Shown piece after piece: positions 13,657 through 25,170 of a DNA stretch of 64,000 bases. The translations under genes were made by a program, and so were the position numbers. Every line of letters begins with the position of its first letter. The stretch's first letter is position 1. The notes under the pieces were generated by a model that was given only the letters and a program-made list of their open reading frames with translations, did not search any database and had not been told where the DNA came from. This stretch comes from Draba incana (Eukaryota; Streptophyta; Magnoliopsida; Brassicales; Brassicaceae): assembly GCA_963576765.1 (NCBI GenBank), contig OY755204.1, positions 21,695,756-21,759,755 on the forward strand, given 5' to 3'.

Positions 13657-15384
13657 CATCCAGACTTAGCATTTTCTTGGCCTCAAGCAAAACATACACC
13701 AAGAATGTGAAAGAGGTTTGAAAACATAGAACATACCTTCTTTCGATGCAGCGAATTGACCTTTCCAAAACCAACCAGAATCAGACCACCATGTACTTCT
13801 CCGCAGACACACGCAACCTTCCAAATCCATCCACCACTTTGCATCATAATCCGTTAGTCTTCATCGCTTGGTCTCAATGTTCTCAAAGCCATGAACCTTC
13901 TAGACTCATTCCCATACTATACTGTGACAAAACAACCTATACAACACTTGGTACTCTTTCTCTCCCCCAGACTTATTTTGTTCTATATTTATATATATAC
14001 ACATTTTTTTTTTTTTTTTTTTTTTGCGATTGTTAAACTCGAAGCAGTGCATATTTCACTAATGTTGTTCCTTGTGAGGAGACAGGTTCGTGACTCACTA
14101 CGATTGTTCCTTGTGAGGAGACAGGCTCGTGAGATTGCTCGTCCTCAACATCCTTTTTAAGGGACTCAGACTGCTGCTTATGAGTTGGGTGATCATCTCG
14201 AGTACAAATTCATTGGATTTATTCCTTATCTTGTACTCGAGAACTATCATTTCACCCCAATCCTAGTAATATTTTATATATATGTATATATATATTTTTC
14301 TTTTTATATGGGAAGAGGAGTACCATTACTATCAACAGACGGTTGAATTTATCAGGTATGAATAAGGAGTCAAGCTCAATGGATATCGATCCCAAAGAGA
14401 GTCGTGCAATAGCTCTGACTTGGCGAATTATACTGGAAGTAGCGGACTTCTCTAGTCAATTGGTCTATCCTAGGATTTTTCATTAGTCTTAACTCTGAAG
14501 TTGATCCTGGAAGAATGGTCACATGATGAAAAAGACCAAAAGAAGGGATGTTCTACTAATTTTGACTCAATAAAACAAAAAAAAATTTTTAACCAAAAAT
14601 TTGAGTCAAAAATCAAAACAAAAAGAAACCCGTTAGTAAATTCCTCCCCCAGACTTAACCAACACTGTCCCCAGTGTTATCAAGCCCGAGATTGGTAAAC
14701 GAAATCAAATGAAATGCGAACTTGATCAAAGAAATACAGAATTTACCATTTTTGGGGGTCCTGTCAACCGACAGGGATGGTAGTGTCGATCGACGTACCA
14801 TGTTCTGCCTTAGACCATTGTGTTGTTGAAATCTTTAAAACGCCCATGTCGATCGACAGAGTATTTTAAAGATTTAGATGGTTTCTCTAGAGGTCCTCGT
14901 GTCGATCGACAGAGAATCATGTCGATCGACAGTGCTGGCTCTGTCCAAACTTCGTATTTGTCGACTTCTCGCAAAGTGTCTGGTTCGAAGCCCGAAGTTG
15001 TCCAAACCTGCATCTACTGACACTTAACAAACGATCAACGGGAACAACTCATTGCATTCCTTAAATAAAATTGAAGTTCGCTTAGTATTCGAAATTTCAA
15101 CTAAAAAAAAAATCAAAACAAAAGTACGAAATTGAAAAGTAAATGGGTTGACTCCCATTAAGCGCTCATTTTAAGTCATTAGCTTGACTATGGATATGTT
15201 TGGGGAGGTCCCCAATGGCGCATTTAACGTCACTAGCTTGACGTTTGCTTCATACTTGTCACTTCCTTCTAGAACAAAAGTGAAAAGATTAGCAACAAAA
15301 GGGAATAAAAATAAAACTCTAGCCTTAAGAAGAACCAAAATCCTAATGATCAATACAAAAACCTCCCCGGCAACGGCGCCATTT
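13657..15384 (-). repeat. Array internal region 3 (non-coding)
   Basis: 1728 bp, nearly identical to copies 1 and 2. It shares CTCGAGAAC with copy 2 and has private changes near 13672 (ATTTTC) and 13838 (TTTGCATC), plus a different poly-T length. Confidence 0.9.
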
Positions 15385-16721
15385 TGATGTCAGGCTTTTT
15401 TACACATGGCCGGGGCCATCAATAACCCCCTCGTACGCTGTAGCACAAAGGGTTATCGTATCCACAGGGAGGTTTGATTTATGCACTAGGATTGCAATGA
15501 TCCTTCTTAAGCTAGAGCAATGCTTTTTACATGTAAATAAAAGATGGAACTATGTAACATGTGATGAGGATGGTTTAATTTACAAGTTCTCAAAGAGACG
15601 AGAGTTAGGCCATGGAAATTCTTATAGGCAATGAATCGAAGATTATCACAACTGTAGAGGTTCTATCACGCACCGTTCTAGAACTCAAACACGAAAGTAT
15701 AGCCAGCTAACTGTCGTTACGAAGGCTATCTATCTTTAAATACTCAAATCCCAAATTTCTTTGCGAATTCATCGAATCTAAAGAAGCAATTAGCACGAGT
15801 TCGATCGGTTCACAAAATCCCTAAGCCAAAATTCCTTTGCGAATAAGTAATTTTGCCCATTTAGACTAGTTCAGGTTATTAATCCCACTGTCGTGGCTAA
15901 CCAACAATCCTAAGATCAAGATTCTAGGTGATCAAGCCAGATTCAAGCATTGAGAACAGTCTAAATGAAGAACTAACGGATAACCTCAACAGATCTTCGA
16001 TTTTATTGATTTCTCATCAAAACCCATGAAACCTCCAAATCCTAACAAGTAATTTACTCAGAAATAGATGATGAAATCATAATAACTGAATAGAATTGCA
16101 TAAAAGAGTTAGAGTAGAAGATACAAAGAGTTTGTAGGTGAAGAACACATGGATCTCCCTCCAAGATCTTCAAAATCTCTCTCTCTCCCTCTCTCTCTCC
16201 GAAATAGATCTAGTTTTAAGATAATATCTAGATATTTTACAAAGAAAACAAGTTTAAACTATTTATAGAAGTGCCAAAATTAGGTCTGCAGGTCCGCCGT
16301 CGATCGACATTAAAGTCCTGTCGATCGACGCGAAGGCGTCTGTGGAAATATCTGAAAAACGCGTTGTTTTGGCTTCTTCAGGCTTTCTGTCGATCGACAC
16401 AAATCCCTGTCGATCGACGGGAAACTCTCTGGAAAAACCCCTCCGGTAAAACGGCCATATCTCCAGAACCACCGATCGGAATGACCTCAAACCACTTCCA
16501 TTGGAAAGCTATCTCAAATACCTACAACTTTCGTGAAGACCTCTGAAGCTAAATTCAAATGGAAATCGTTCTTCTAAGTCGATCTTGGAAGCACTTCGGA
16601 TGGTTTCGGCACAAACGACTATTTTCCTGCAAAACACTACAAAAGACACACAAATACAAAATATACTATACAAAACCGACTTATATCATGGTTAAAAACG
16701 GGTAAAAACCATGATATATCA
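15385..16721 (-). repeat. Array LTR 4
   Basis: 1337 bp. The left half equals LTRs 2 and 3. The right end has private variants (CTATCTC near 16509, CTTTCGTG near 16529, AAATCG near 16563, CTTGGAAGCACTTCGG near 16583). In element orientation this is the 5' LTR. Confidence 0.93.
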
Positions 16722-18569
16722 GCAACATATCAACGCTTAGTAAATAAAATGTTTGCGGAACAGCTAAGCAAAACAATGGAGGTCTACATAGACAATATGC
16801 TGGTAAAATCACTGGAGGAGAAGGATCACGTCACTCATCTGGAGGAATGTTTCGACAAATTAAATCGGCATAACATGAAGTTGAATCCAACTAAGTGTCG
16901 GTTTGGCGTTACCTCTGGCGAGTTTCTCGGTTACCTAGTAACACGTCGCGGCATAGAAGCAAACCCAAAGCAAATCGACGCACTGATTCAAATGGCGTCA
17001 CCAAAGTCAAAATGAGAGGTCCAGCGCCTAACCGGAAGAGTGGCTGCGCTTAACCGCTTCATTTCCCGATCTACAGACAGGTGCCTCCCCTTTTACGATA
17101 CTTTACGAGGGAAGAAAACTTTCGAATGGACGGCAAGATGTGAAGAGGCTTTCCAAGAGCTGAAGAGGTATTTGGCAAGCCCGCCGGTGCTGGCGAAGCC
17201 GGTGACAGGGGAACCGCTCTTCCTGTACGTGGCAGTCTCCCTAACAGCCGTCAGTGGAGTCTTGGTCCGAGCAGATGGAAACGAACAGAACCCTGTCTTT
17301 TACACCAGCAAGTCACTAACGGGAGCCGAAACAAGATATCCACTCACCGAGAAATTAGCACTCGCCGTTATCACGACCGCCAGAAAGCTGAGACCTTATT
17401 TCCAGTCACACTCTATCATCATCCTCAGTACTTTCCCGCTGCGCGCTGTACTTCACAGTCCGACCCAATCTGGGCGATTGGCCAAGTGGGCCATAGAGTT
17501 GAGCGAGTTCGATATTGAGTATCGTAGTAGAACAAGCATAAAATCTCAAGTACTTGCCGATTTCTTGGTCGAGTTTCCCGAAGCCGATGCCACGACAGAG
17601 GCCGAAGAGCCACCCGCCCACCCTTGGCAACTCCACGTTGACGGGTCCTCTTCCAAGCACGGATCCGGGATCGGTGTTCGCCTCTCGTCACCAGACGGCG
17701 AGTCACTGGAACAATCTTTCCGTTTGGGATTTCGGGCTTCCAATAATGAAGCCGAGTATGAAGCATTACTCGCTGGCTTACGTCTCGCTCGCGCTTTAAA
17801 GATGAACAAAATTCACGCCTTCTGCGATTCTCAGCTCGTCGTCAATCAGTTCCACGGCGAGTACGCCGCAAAAGACGATCAAATGGAGGCATACTTAAAA
17901 CTTGTTAAGGACCTCGCTACGGAATTCGAAGAGTTTACCCTTACTCGAATACCGCGTGAAGAAAATTCCCAGGCAGACGCGCTTGCATCCCTTGGCTCTT
18001 CAACAAAGTTAGATGATGATCTTCAGCGGATCATCCCGGTTGAATTCATCAAGGAGCCAAGTATAGCTGTTCCGCAGGAAGTCAACGTCTTAACAAAGGC
18101 ACAAACCGCAAAAAAGAAGCAGCTTCAAACCAAGCCGGCGGAGCAAGACATCTCGTCCCCCATGGAAGTCAGCCCAAGCCAAGAAGTGCCAAGCGCGACC
18201 ACGACAACTCCCATGGAAACCGACCTTACCGACAACAACGACGTGGCCGCACAAGAAACCCCTGCTCTTCCAGGTGACCCAGTGGCTATGGATGACGACC
18301 CTGACTTCGACAGCACAACTTTCTACCGCGGCCCGCCTCCCGAGGGTGCTTATGCATGTCACGATGAATCGCCTCCCGAACATATCACAGGAGATCCAGA
18401 TGACAATGACACAACTATGTACGGATGCGACACTAAGTGGATAGGCGACATCCGTAGCCTACCGACAAATGGGCGGCTCGCAAGCTCAAAGCTCAAGCGG
18501 CACGTTTTATCCTTCTTCACGGCGAGGTGTTCAAGTGGAGTATGTCGGGTCCCCTTCTTATCTGCATAG
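16722..18569 (+). pseudogene. RT C-terminal part, RNase H and archaeal-type RNase H
   Basis: The frame resumes with the second copy of GCAAC. The RT catalytic box reads YIDNML at 16785-16802 where the family has Y-[VI]-D-D, so the second catalytic Asp is now Asn (AAT). A TGA at 17013-17015 sits where the family has Arg, consistent with CGA to TGA. From 17040 a degenerate Gypsy RNase H runs to about 17570 (FEWTARCEEAF to LADFLVEF). Then comes a second, better kept RNase H: HVDGSSSKHGSG near 17635, NNEAEYEALLAGL near 17745, FCDSQLVVNQF near 17820 and QADALASLGSS near 17970, showing its acidic residues. A frameshift near 18480 separates it from integrase. Confidence 0.92.
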
Positions 18570-19648
18570 AAGGAAAAGCAGCTCGCGATATCATGAAGGA
18601 GGTGCACAGCGGTTCCTGCGGAAACCATTCGGGTGGAAGAGCACTTGCAATCAAAATCAAGCGGCACAGTTATTTCTGGCCTACGATGATCAAAGACTGC
18701 GAGAAGTTCGCCGCTCGATGTGAGAAGTGTCAGCGTCACGGCCCGATGATTCACCAGCCCACCGAACTGCTCTCCTCCGTAACGTCGCCTTACCCATTCA
18801 TGAGGTGGGCAATGGACATAGTCGGTCCGCTTCACCCTTCTCGGCAAAAACGGTATTTACTGGTCCTTACGGATTACTTTTCTAAATGGGTGGAAGCGGA
18901 AGCTTTCGGCAGCATCAAGGATACGCAGGTCGAGAAATTCAACTGGAAGTATATCATCTGCCACTACGGAGTACCTTACGAGATCGTCACCGACAACGGA
19001 TCGCAATTCATCTCCCGAAAGGTTGACATGTTCTACGATAAATGGAAAATAAGACTCAGCAAGTCCACGCCGCGCTGTCCCCAAGGTAACGGTCAGGCCG
19101 AAGCATCCAATAAAACACTCATCCATGGATTGAAGACACGGCTGGAGGCAAAAAAGGGCCGCTGGGCTGACAAACTTGAAGGCGTACTTTGGTCCTACCG
19201 GACCACGCCCCGCCGAGCCACTGGCGAAACACCTTTCGCCCTCGTCTACGGGACGGAGTGCGTCATCCCTCCAGAAATCCATTTTCCGGGGGTCCGCCGC
19301 AGACTACTCCCCGAACAAGAAGGGCTTAACCATCTCTTGATGCTGGACGAGCTGGATCTCATTAACGAACGACGCGATAAGGCACTAATCAAAATGACGG
19401 AGTACCAACAAGCTGCAGCAAAATATTATAACTCCAAAGTTAAGATCCGGCGTTTCCACGAAGGCGACCTAGTCCTCCGCGAGGTTTTCCAAAACACGGC
19501 GGAGCCAAATGCCGGTAAGCTCGGTGCACATTGGGAAGGCCCCTACCAGGTTACAAAGTTGGTACGTCCAGGCGTTTACGAACTCGCCAACATAAAGGGC
19601 GAAATGATTCCACGCTCGTGGAACGCGAGGACACTCAAGAAGTACTAG
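18480..19648 (+). pseudogene. Gypsy integrase domain
   Basis: After the frameshift near 18480 the frame is open to TAG at 19646. It shows the His2Cys2 zinc region (H-x3-C-x2-H, then C-x2-C) at about 18600-18735. It also shows all three catalytic positions of the D,D-35-E fold: Asp in WAMDIVGPL near 18810, Asp in VTDNGSQF near 18990 and Glu in NGQAEASNKTL near 19090. The C-terminal GPYQVTKLVRPGVYELA segment is near 19540-19590. In a live element this inserts the cDNA into the chromosome. The domain looks intact, but it can only be made as part of a polyprotein that is broken upstream. Confidence 0.9.
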
Positions 19649-19993
19649 TACTAAGCTCCTTGCCATGAACTACGGGGCGACTTGATCCCTGCAAAGGGTA
19701 CGTAGGCAGCTCGTTTTCGGACGGGTTCAGTTGCCCCCCTCCTCAAAAGAGGGGAGGGAATGGGTACCTCTACTCGTATACTCCCATCTTTGTAAACGGC
19801 TACTCCGATCAGTCGGAAGCCCAAATTTATGAAAGCCATTTTTATAAACTCCTCTTTCAACTATCGTTTACCTATCAAAGATCAAGTTTTACTCAATCAT
19901 ACTTGTGTATTTTCGCCGCTACTGGCCATAGCGGCGAACTCTAACATCTCTATGAGACACACTACATCCTAGCGGATAAAAAGCGCTCTATAT
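19649..19993 (+). other. Post-integrase non-coding region of the Tat element
   Basis: No coding sequence is seen between the integrase stop and the tandem repeats. A short GC-rich segment (CCCCTCCTCAAAAGAGGGGAGGG near 19735-19757) can form a small hairpin. Confidence 0.6.
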
Positions 19994-20460
19994 AAATCTA
20001 AGTGTTCATTCTTGGAGCGGTTTTGTTCACGGGAACATTTCTGTAAACCAAAATGTTCAACTCAAAAACCCAGCCAACCCAACGCTGGTACAACATAAAT
20101 CTAAGTGTTCATTCTTGGAGATGTCTTGTTCACGGGAACATTTCTGTAAACCAAAATGTTCAACTCAAAAACCCAGCCAACCCAGCGCTGGTACAACATA
20201 AATCTAAGTGTTCATTCTTGGAGCGGTCTTGTTCACGGGAACTTTTCTATAAACCAAAATGTCCAACTCAAAAACCCAGCTAACCAAACGCTGGTACATC
20301 GCAAATCTGGGTACTCATTCTTGGAGCAGTTCTGTTCACGGAAACATTTCTGTAAACCAAAATGACCACCCAAAAACGAAACCAGCTGACACAACGCTGA
20401 TACAAACGAGTCCAAGTACGACTCTTGGAATGGACGAACTCTCGGGAGCATGTCCATAAG
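19994..20460. repeat. 103-bp tandem repeat, about 4.5 copies
   Basis: Units start at about 19994, 20097, 20200 and 20303, with a partial one near 20409. Each holds AAGTGTTCATTCTTGGAG, GTTCACGGGAACATTTCTGTAAACC and AAAACCCAGC. Divergence rises to the right. Tandem repeats between integrase and the 3' LTR are a known trait of Tat-lineage elements. Confidence 0.9.
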
Positions 20461-20657
20461 CCAAAAGTTCTAAGTCAGAAAATCAGCATAACCGTCATAA
20501 AATAATCAAAAGTCGTTATAATAATCATCTCACACCACCCTCGGGTGCGAGGCAAAACTACATAGTCATGGCAGATACAAACCATCCGAATATAAGCCAA
20601 GTCTGGAAACAATAAACAAAAGTAGCTGAAACAAAGGAAAACATAAAGAGTAGGGGA

Positions 20658-23464
20658 CTAGGCGACATCTTCGCCCTCCGAGGCTTCAGCGTCGCTCTCC
20701 TCCACGAGCTCCTCGATGGCATCGATCTTCTTCGCAGTCGGACCCGGGAGCAGAGCAAGTCCCGACGTCTCAGGAACACCATCTTCCTGGTGCGGCGGAG
20801 CGATCACCACCGAGCCGGGTAGCATCTCGGCAGCACCAACATCACCTGCCCAAATTTAAAACAGTTAAAACAAAACTGTATTCGAAGACATACCAAGATC
20901 TCCATAAAAAGAGAATAGAAACAAGTTACCTGTCTCCTGCGCAACTAACAGTGAACCTGAAGCACCAGCAATGTGCACACTCGTATCGATCGGGAGAGCC
21001 GAAGCGGCAGAGTCGGCAAGGCCAAGCGGCGAAAAGACGACCAGATCACAGTTAGAACCAGAAAGGTTCTGAATACCGGCTCTCGCCGCGGATAGCTCGA
21101 CCGGCTCTTTATCATGAATCTTGGTGAACAAATCCTTCTTCAAAGGGGGGATCACTAGCTCACTCCGGATTCCAGATATCACTGCGTCATACCGCTCGTA
21201 CGCGCCGGCATACTTGAGTAGACGCTCATCCATCTTCTTGCTCTCTTGAACAAACGAAGGAGGTGCCTCACCGGTGAAGATTTCAATGAGCTGAGCATTA
21301 GCTTCTACGCCAGCAAGAGCTAACATGTCATTTGTCACATCACCATTCAGGAGCTCAATCTTCCTCATAGCACAAGCAATCCTTTCTTGAAACATTTGCT
21401 CCACTTCCTGTTTAGCCAAAATGGTAGCTCGGGAAACCTGGGAGTCCAACAACTCATTGGCGGCACACAAGCAGTGAGTCAGCCGCGCTATCTCCGCCTC
21501 GTCCTTGATCTTCGCCGACTCTAGCACACTGTTTTGGCGCTTCACATCTTCATGCTCGGACTTGGCCGTTTTTAGCTCGGCTCTCAGATTCTCGATCTTT
21601 TTGGACGTCTCCTCTTTCTCGGCGGCAACACGATCTTCGGCCTCCCGAACCGATGTCTTAGCTTTGTCGATTCGGGCCCGGTCCTCTTGAGCGCTCTTGT
21701 CATACTCCACGACCAGTCGGTTGACCGCAGCAAAGAACTGAGAGCATAAGAAAATCAAGGCATGCGAATCATTCATCAATATCGGCACAACCAAAACATC
21801 GGAGAGCCTAAGTATTTTAAGTACTATCGGCTCGGGGAAATTTCATACCTTAGCTCCTTTAAGAGTCATCTCCGAGTATGCCTTGCTCTTAGCCAGGCTG
21901 CTCGGAATGTACATGCGATCATCCTTGTGAAGCACCTGCGCGAAGAAACTCGCCGACGCCTTGGCGTTATCATACAATGCTCCTGGAGTGAGAGGCATAG
22001 TCTGCTGGGTGCCACCAGGGGTCGGCTCGGGTGTGGAATGCTGTCTGTCTTTTCTCGGCTTCTTCGGATCCCTGTCATCGCGGCTGCCGCTACTCCCATC
22101 CTTAACAACCCCTTTCCTCTTAAGATCGGCGAGGCGGCGGCCTATCGTTCCGTCTTTTCCTTTTCCACCGTCCTCCTTTCTCTTTTGCTGGGTATCAGCA
22201 AGGCGGAAAGCTAGTGGGCGATCCTCCCCATCTGAAGCAGCAGGCTCCGGGCCCTTTGACAGCCCACCTGAGGACGGAAGAGACGAGCATTTCGTCGGCA
22301 CAAGTCCTGAGCTGCGGCTCGGCGGAGGCGGAGGTGGCGGAAGTTTTCCGCCCGAGGGGGTTTTGCGACTCCTGTCTTCAGATCGGCTCTCCGTCTGCTC
22401 GGCGGCTCTCCGTCTCTTCTCTTCAGAAGCCTTACGCTCCCTCTCTTCGGCTATCTCTCTGTCACGAAAAGTAGGCCTCCTCATGTCACCCGAGTAATCT
22501 GAAGGTGGTGGTGATGACGGTTCGACTGAAAAGTCCTCTCGAGTAGCTCGTACTCTCTCCACCTGTTCCAAGCTGAAGTCTCTTTTCCAATTACACCCGC
22601 GAGCTGCAAGCTGCTCGTGAATCTCTCTAAGACCAGGCGGCTCCTTGACTGGCAGAGGACGAACTGCAAAACAAGAGAAAGCAAAGTCGGTTAGAATCAT
22701 AAAATAACCCAAGTGCCAAGACAAGTTAGCGGCTACACCACAATCCTAAGCAAGCTACAAATTGGCTACCAATGTGCCTCCATTTAGTCTTGATCGACCG
22801 AAGGCAATCCGGCCCCACCGAAGCTTCAGAAATCTTTACAAAGAAAAAATAATCTTCCCAATTCTCGTCTTTACTCGGAAAACGATCAATCACTCTTCTC
22901 CGCTTTGTACACGAAAGGTAGTATTTTCGGTTTTCCTCCGGTCCGCGGCGCCGAACTTCGAGAAAGCAACTCAAGTGTTCGGCTCCGATATTTATCCTGC
23001 GCTCATAACTTCGGATGAGGATCCCAACCAAGTGACAAACTCCACGGGGATTGATTTGGGCAAATGCAAGTCGGTACCTCCATAAAAACAGAAGGATGGC
23101 TTCGGGAATCGGAAACCACAAGTAGCATAAATAGAAAAAACTTTCATAGAGCATGAAGTGTCCCTCGGGCTCGGTCGTATGGGTCTGGTGCCATCAGTTT
23201 AACCGAGTTCGGGATTGCAAACCGTCGCCGAAGAATAAAAAGAGTTTCTTTGGTAGAAAGACTTGAACCAGGTGGATCGGGTCGCCTCACTTTTCTTCGC
23301 GGTTTTATGTTAGGTGCTTCCACCGACGAATCAGTCTCCTCGCTAGGTGAATCGTGGAGAGTAGGAGCGATAATCTCTAAGCGATCTGGTTCCTTCGTAC
23401 TCGACAGCATACCCGAAGATTTCAGCTCAGGAGAATCACCACAATTTGAATCATCCGTCGACAT
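20658..23464 (-). pseudogene. Antisense spliced gene, gypsy-type transposon protein (PF04195-like)
   Basis: Four minus-strand exons join with canonical GT/AG borders: 23464-22770, 22663-21849, 21737-20930 and 20845-20658 (stop TAG at 20658). Reading frame is kept across all three junctions, strong evidence that it was once a real gene. Exon 1 holds a segment like the plant family 'putative gypsy type transposon' (PF04195): LYESFF, then WFPIPEAILLF, FPSKDENWEDYFFFV. A one-base frameshift near 23180, between the start region and this domain, breaks it. Exon 2 is rich in Arg, Lys and Ser with a poly-Pro run; exon 3 is a long charged coiled coil; exon 4 is acidic at its end. Such extra antisense genes are known from plant Tat elements; their function is unknown. 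Confidence 0.82.
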
Positions 23465-23639
23465 CACAAGAGAGCTTGGCTACAAGAGAGCGTGGCTCGT
23501 CTTCAAAAAAAAAAAAAAAAGGTTCACTCTCAAGTGACGTAGCTCGTTCCCAGGAAATCCAGAGTGGTTTGTTTATAAAACGTGGCACACTCAACAAAGC
23601 AACGATTCGAGATTCAGTTCGGGTCTCGGTAAGTTGATC

Positions 23640-24250
23640 TCGGCTCGACGAATCGTTCTCGGTTCGGTCTCGGCGAAATCAAAACTCGGCAGCCCCGATG
23701 TGACGGGCTCGGGACCGGGAGAACCGCCGAATCTCTGAAGAACTCACCGGCTCGGGAAGAAAGCCCACTGGCTCTCCTTGATCATCGTAGGCTCGGGGAA
23801 GAGTACTCACCGGCTCGGGAAGAAAGCCCACCGGCTCTCTTGATCATCGTAGGCTCGGGGAAAAGAACTCACCGGCTCGGGGAAGATGATTTCACGCGGT
23901 TCGGAGAAGACGATTCGCCAGATCGGGGAAGAAGGCTCGCCGACTCGGGAGACTTTGTTTCGGCGGATTTCACGCGGCTTGGAGAAGACGACTCGCCGGA
24001 TCGGGGAAGAAGGCTCGCCGGCTCGGGAGACTTCGGTTCGGCGGATTCCACGTGGCTCGGATAACCGAATCTGTGGCTCCCGGTTCGGGTCCGAAGTTGG
24101 ACCCGTGGCTCGGGGTTCAGATCCGGAGCGCATCTCGCGGCAGGCGACGCACCGGTTCGGCAAACGTGACCTGCGGCTCGCGGCGATGATTCGTGCCTCG
24201 GGTGAAGTCCGAACCGGGAACTCGCCAGTGGAGACCAACGGCGGCGGCGC
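23640..24250. repeat. GC-rich degenerate repeats (GGCTCGGG, GAAGA)
   Basis: CTCACCGGCTCGGGAAGA, AAGCCCACCGGCTCT and CGCCGGATCGGGGAAGA-type units recur many times with variation. The block lies just upstream of the antisense coding start and downstream of its TATA box, so it would be its 5' leader. It is rich in CpG, unlike its surroundings. Confidence 0.7.
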
Positions 24251-24366
24251 AAAAAAGAAAAAAAAAAAAAAATCCTATAACCAAAAGAGGGGAGATATGA
24301 GAGAGAGAAGAGGTACCTTTTGCCTTCTTTGAGAATGAAGTTGTGGAGAGAGCTTCTTCCTCCTCC

Positions 24367-24380
24367 TCATTTATATAGGG
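24367..24380 (-). promoter_or_regulatory. Antisense TATA box
   Basis: The minus strand reads CCCTATATAAATGAGG, a good plant TATA box, about 0.9 kb before the antisense ATG at 23464. AGGTACCTC near 24312 could be a 5'-UTR splice donor. It suggests that the retrotransposon carries its own promoter for the antisense gene. Confidence 0.55.
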
Positions 24381-24738
24381 AAGGGGTCATAACTTCGCCT
24401 CGATCCTCGTAAAAACCCTAGTTTTTCCCTCTTCTTCCTTATAGATCCATTAAAGGCCCAAATCTTCTTTTTGGTCCTTAAAGCCCGAGCCATTGAATCA
24501 AGAAGCCACAAAACGGCAACACTATTAAAACGGCTCGGCAATAAAAAAAAAAAATTTTGAGTCGCGCCTCAGTGCTACGGTTTACATTACACCTAGCGGC
24601 TCAGAAAATACTTTATCGAACTGGTCTAATTAAAACCCGAACTCGGGAACAGCTGGAACATTTTCCTCTGTCTGATCTTAGACTTTTAACAAAACCTCGG
24701 CTTCACCATTACTGATAATTCCGAGCTGGGGGGCTAAC
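24381..24738. other. 3' non-coding region and polypurine tract of the Tat element
   Basis: No gene is seen. The segment ends in GAGCTGGGGGGCTAAC just before the 3' LTR, a purine-rich stretch in the right place to prime plus-strand synthesis. Confidence 0.6.
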
Positions 24739-25165
24739 TGTAGGGGTCGGATTCCACCCCTTGAAGATCACCAGAAGAAAATGGCTAAGTCTAGGAGAAG
24801 AGCAGCTCTACCGAAGGTCTGTGACGAACCGGCGGTACCGAACCAAACCGACCGACCCGAGTTCAGCATCTCATCCACTCAGCAGGCCTAATTCGTCTCA
24901 ACCCACCTAATTGGGCCGAACTGCTAATGGGCCGCCGACCTAGGAGTGCAGCTCACGCATACCCTAGCCGACTTAGTATAAATATGATGTATCATCCTCT
25001 GGAAAGGGGATCACGAATTCTAAGCAGAAACCCTTGTATTCTTTTACGGCAACCCCAACTAATAAAAACCTTCTTCTCAACCTTTGTTCTTGATTTCTAT
25101 CTCTTAAGTTTTGCAGATCTACCACGAACCCGGCAAATTCTAATTGTAGGAATCCAACTCCCACA
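24739..25165 (+). repeat. 3' LTR of the Tat-type element
   Basis: 427 bp, matching 2552-2978 with about seven base differences by eye (for example TCTAGGAG, GACCGACCC, CTCAACCC, CACGCATAC). It is followed by the target duplication AGAAT. Confidence 0.95.
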
Positions 25166-25170
25166 AGAAT

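Larger units (their letters stand above)
6188..16721 (-). mobile_element. Tandem LTR retroelement array: 4 LTRs, 3 internal regions
   Basis: The array reads LTR-internal-LTR-internal-LTR-internal-LTR with a period of about 3066 bp and is flanked once by GCAAC (6183-6187 and 16722-16726). The element lies on the minus strand: each LTR begins there TGATATATCATGG and ends GACATCA, and is followed by TGGCGCCGTTGCCGGGG, complementary to the 3' end of plant tRNA-Asp, as in Athila elements. The internal regions have no gag or pol, so it is a non-autonomous element. LTR starts, primer site and the TCGATCGACA motif relate it to the gag-bearing Athila-like element at 49066. Copies are nearly identical, so amplification is recent. 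Confidence 0.95.
2552..25165 (+). mobile_element. Ty3/Gypsy LTR retrotransposon, Tat lineage, with nested array
   Basis: Two 427-bp LTRs (2552-2978 and 24739-25165) begin TGTAGGGG and end CCACA, and are flanked by an exact 5-bp duplication AGAAT (2547-2551 and 25166-25170). Between them, on the plus strand, come gag, aspartic protease, reverse transcriptase, RNase H, a second archaeal-type RNase H and integrase. The second RNase H is the hallmark of the Tat/Ogre/Retand lineage. By eye the LTRs differ at roughly seven positions, so the insertion is fairly young but not new. The element is dead in several ways: in-frame stops, frameshifts, an altered RT catalytic box, and a 10.5-kb insertion in RT. 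A long 3' region holds tandem repeats and an antisense gene. Confidence 0.95.

Noticed and set aside
7105..16430. Regularly spaced TCGATCGACA motifs as a CRISPR-like array
   Set aside because: Spacing is irregular, the repeats are too short, and this is plant retrotransposon DNA.
7074..16546. Identical small open frames recurring every 3066 bp (for example plus strand at 7074, 10140, 13206, 16271)
   Set aside because: They lie in LTRs of a non-coding element and repeat only because the DNA repeats. No family features are seen.
17406..19282. Minus-strand open frames over RNase H and integrase
   Set aside because: Shadows of the clear pol frame.
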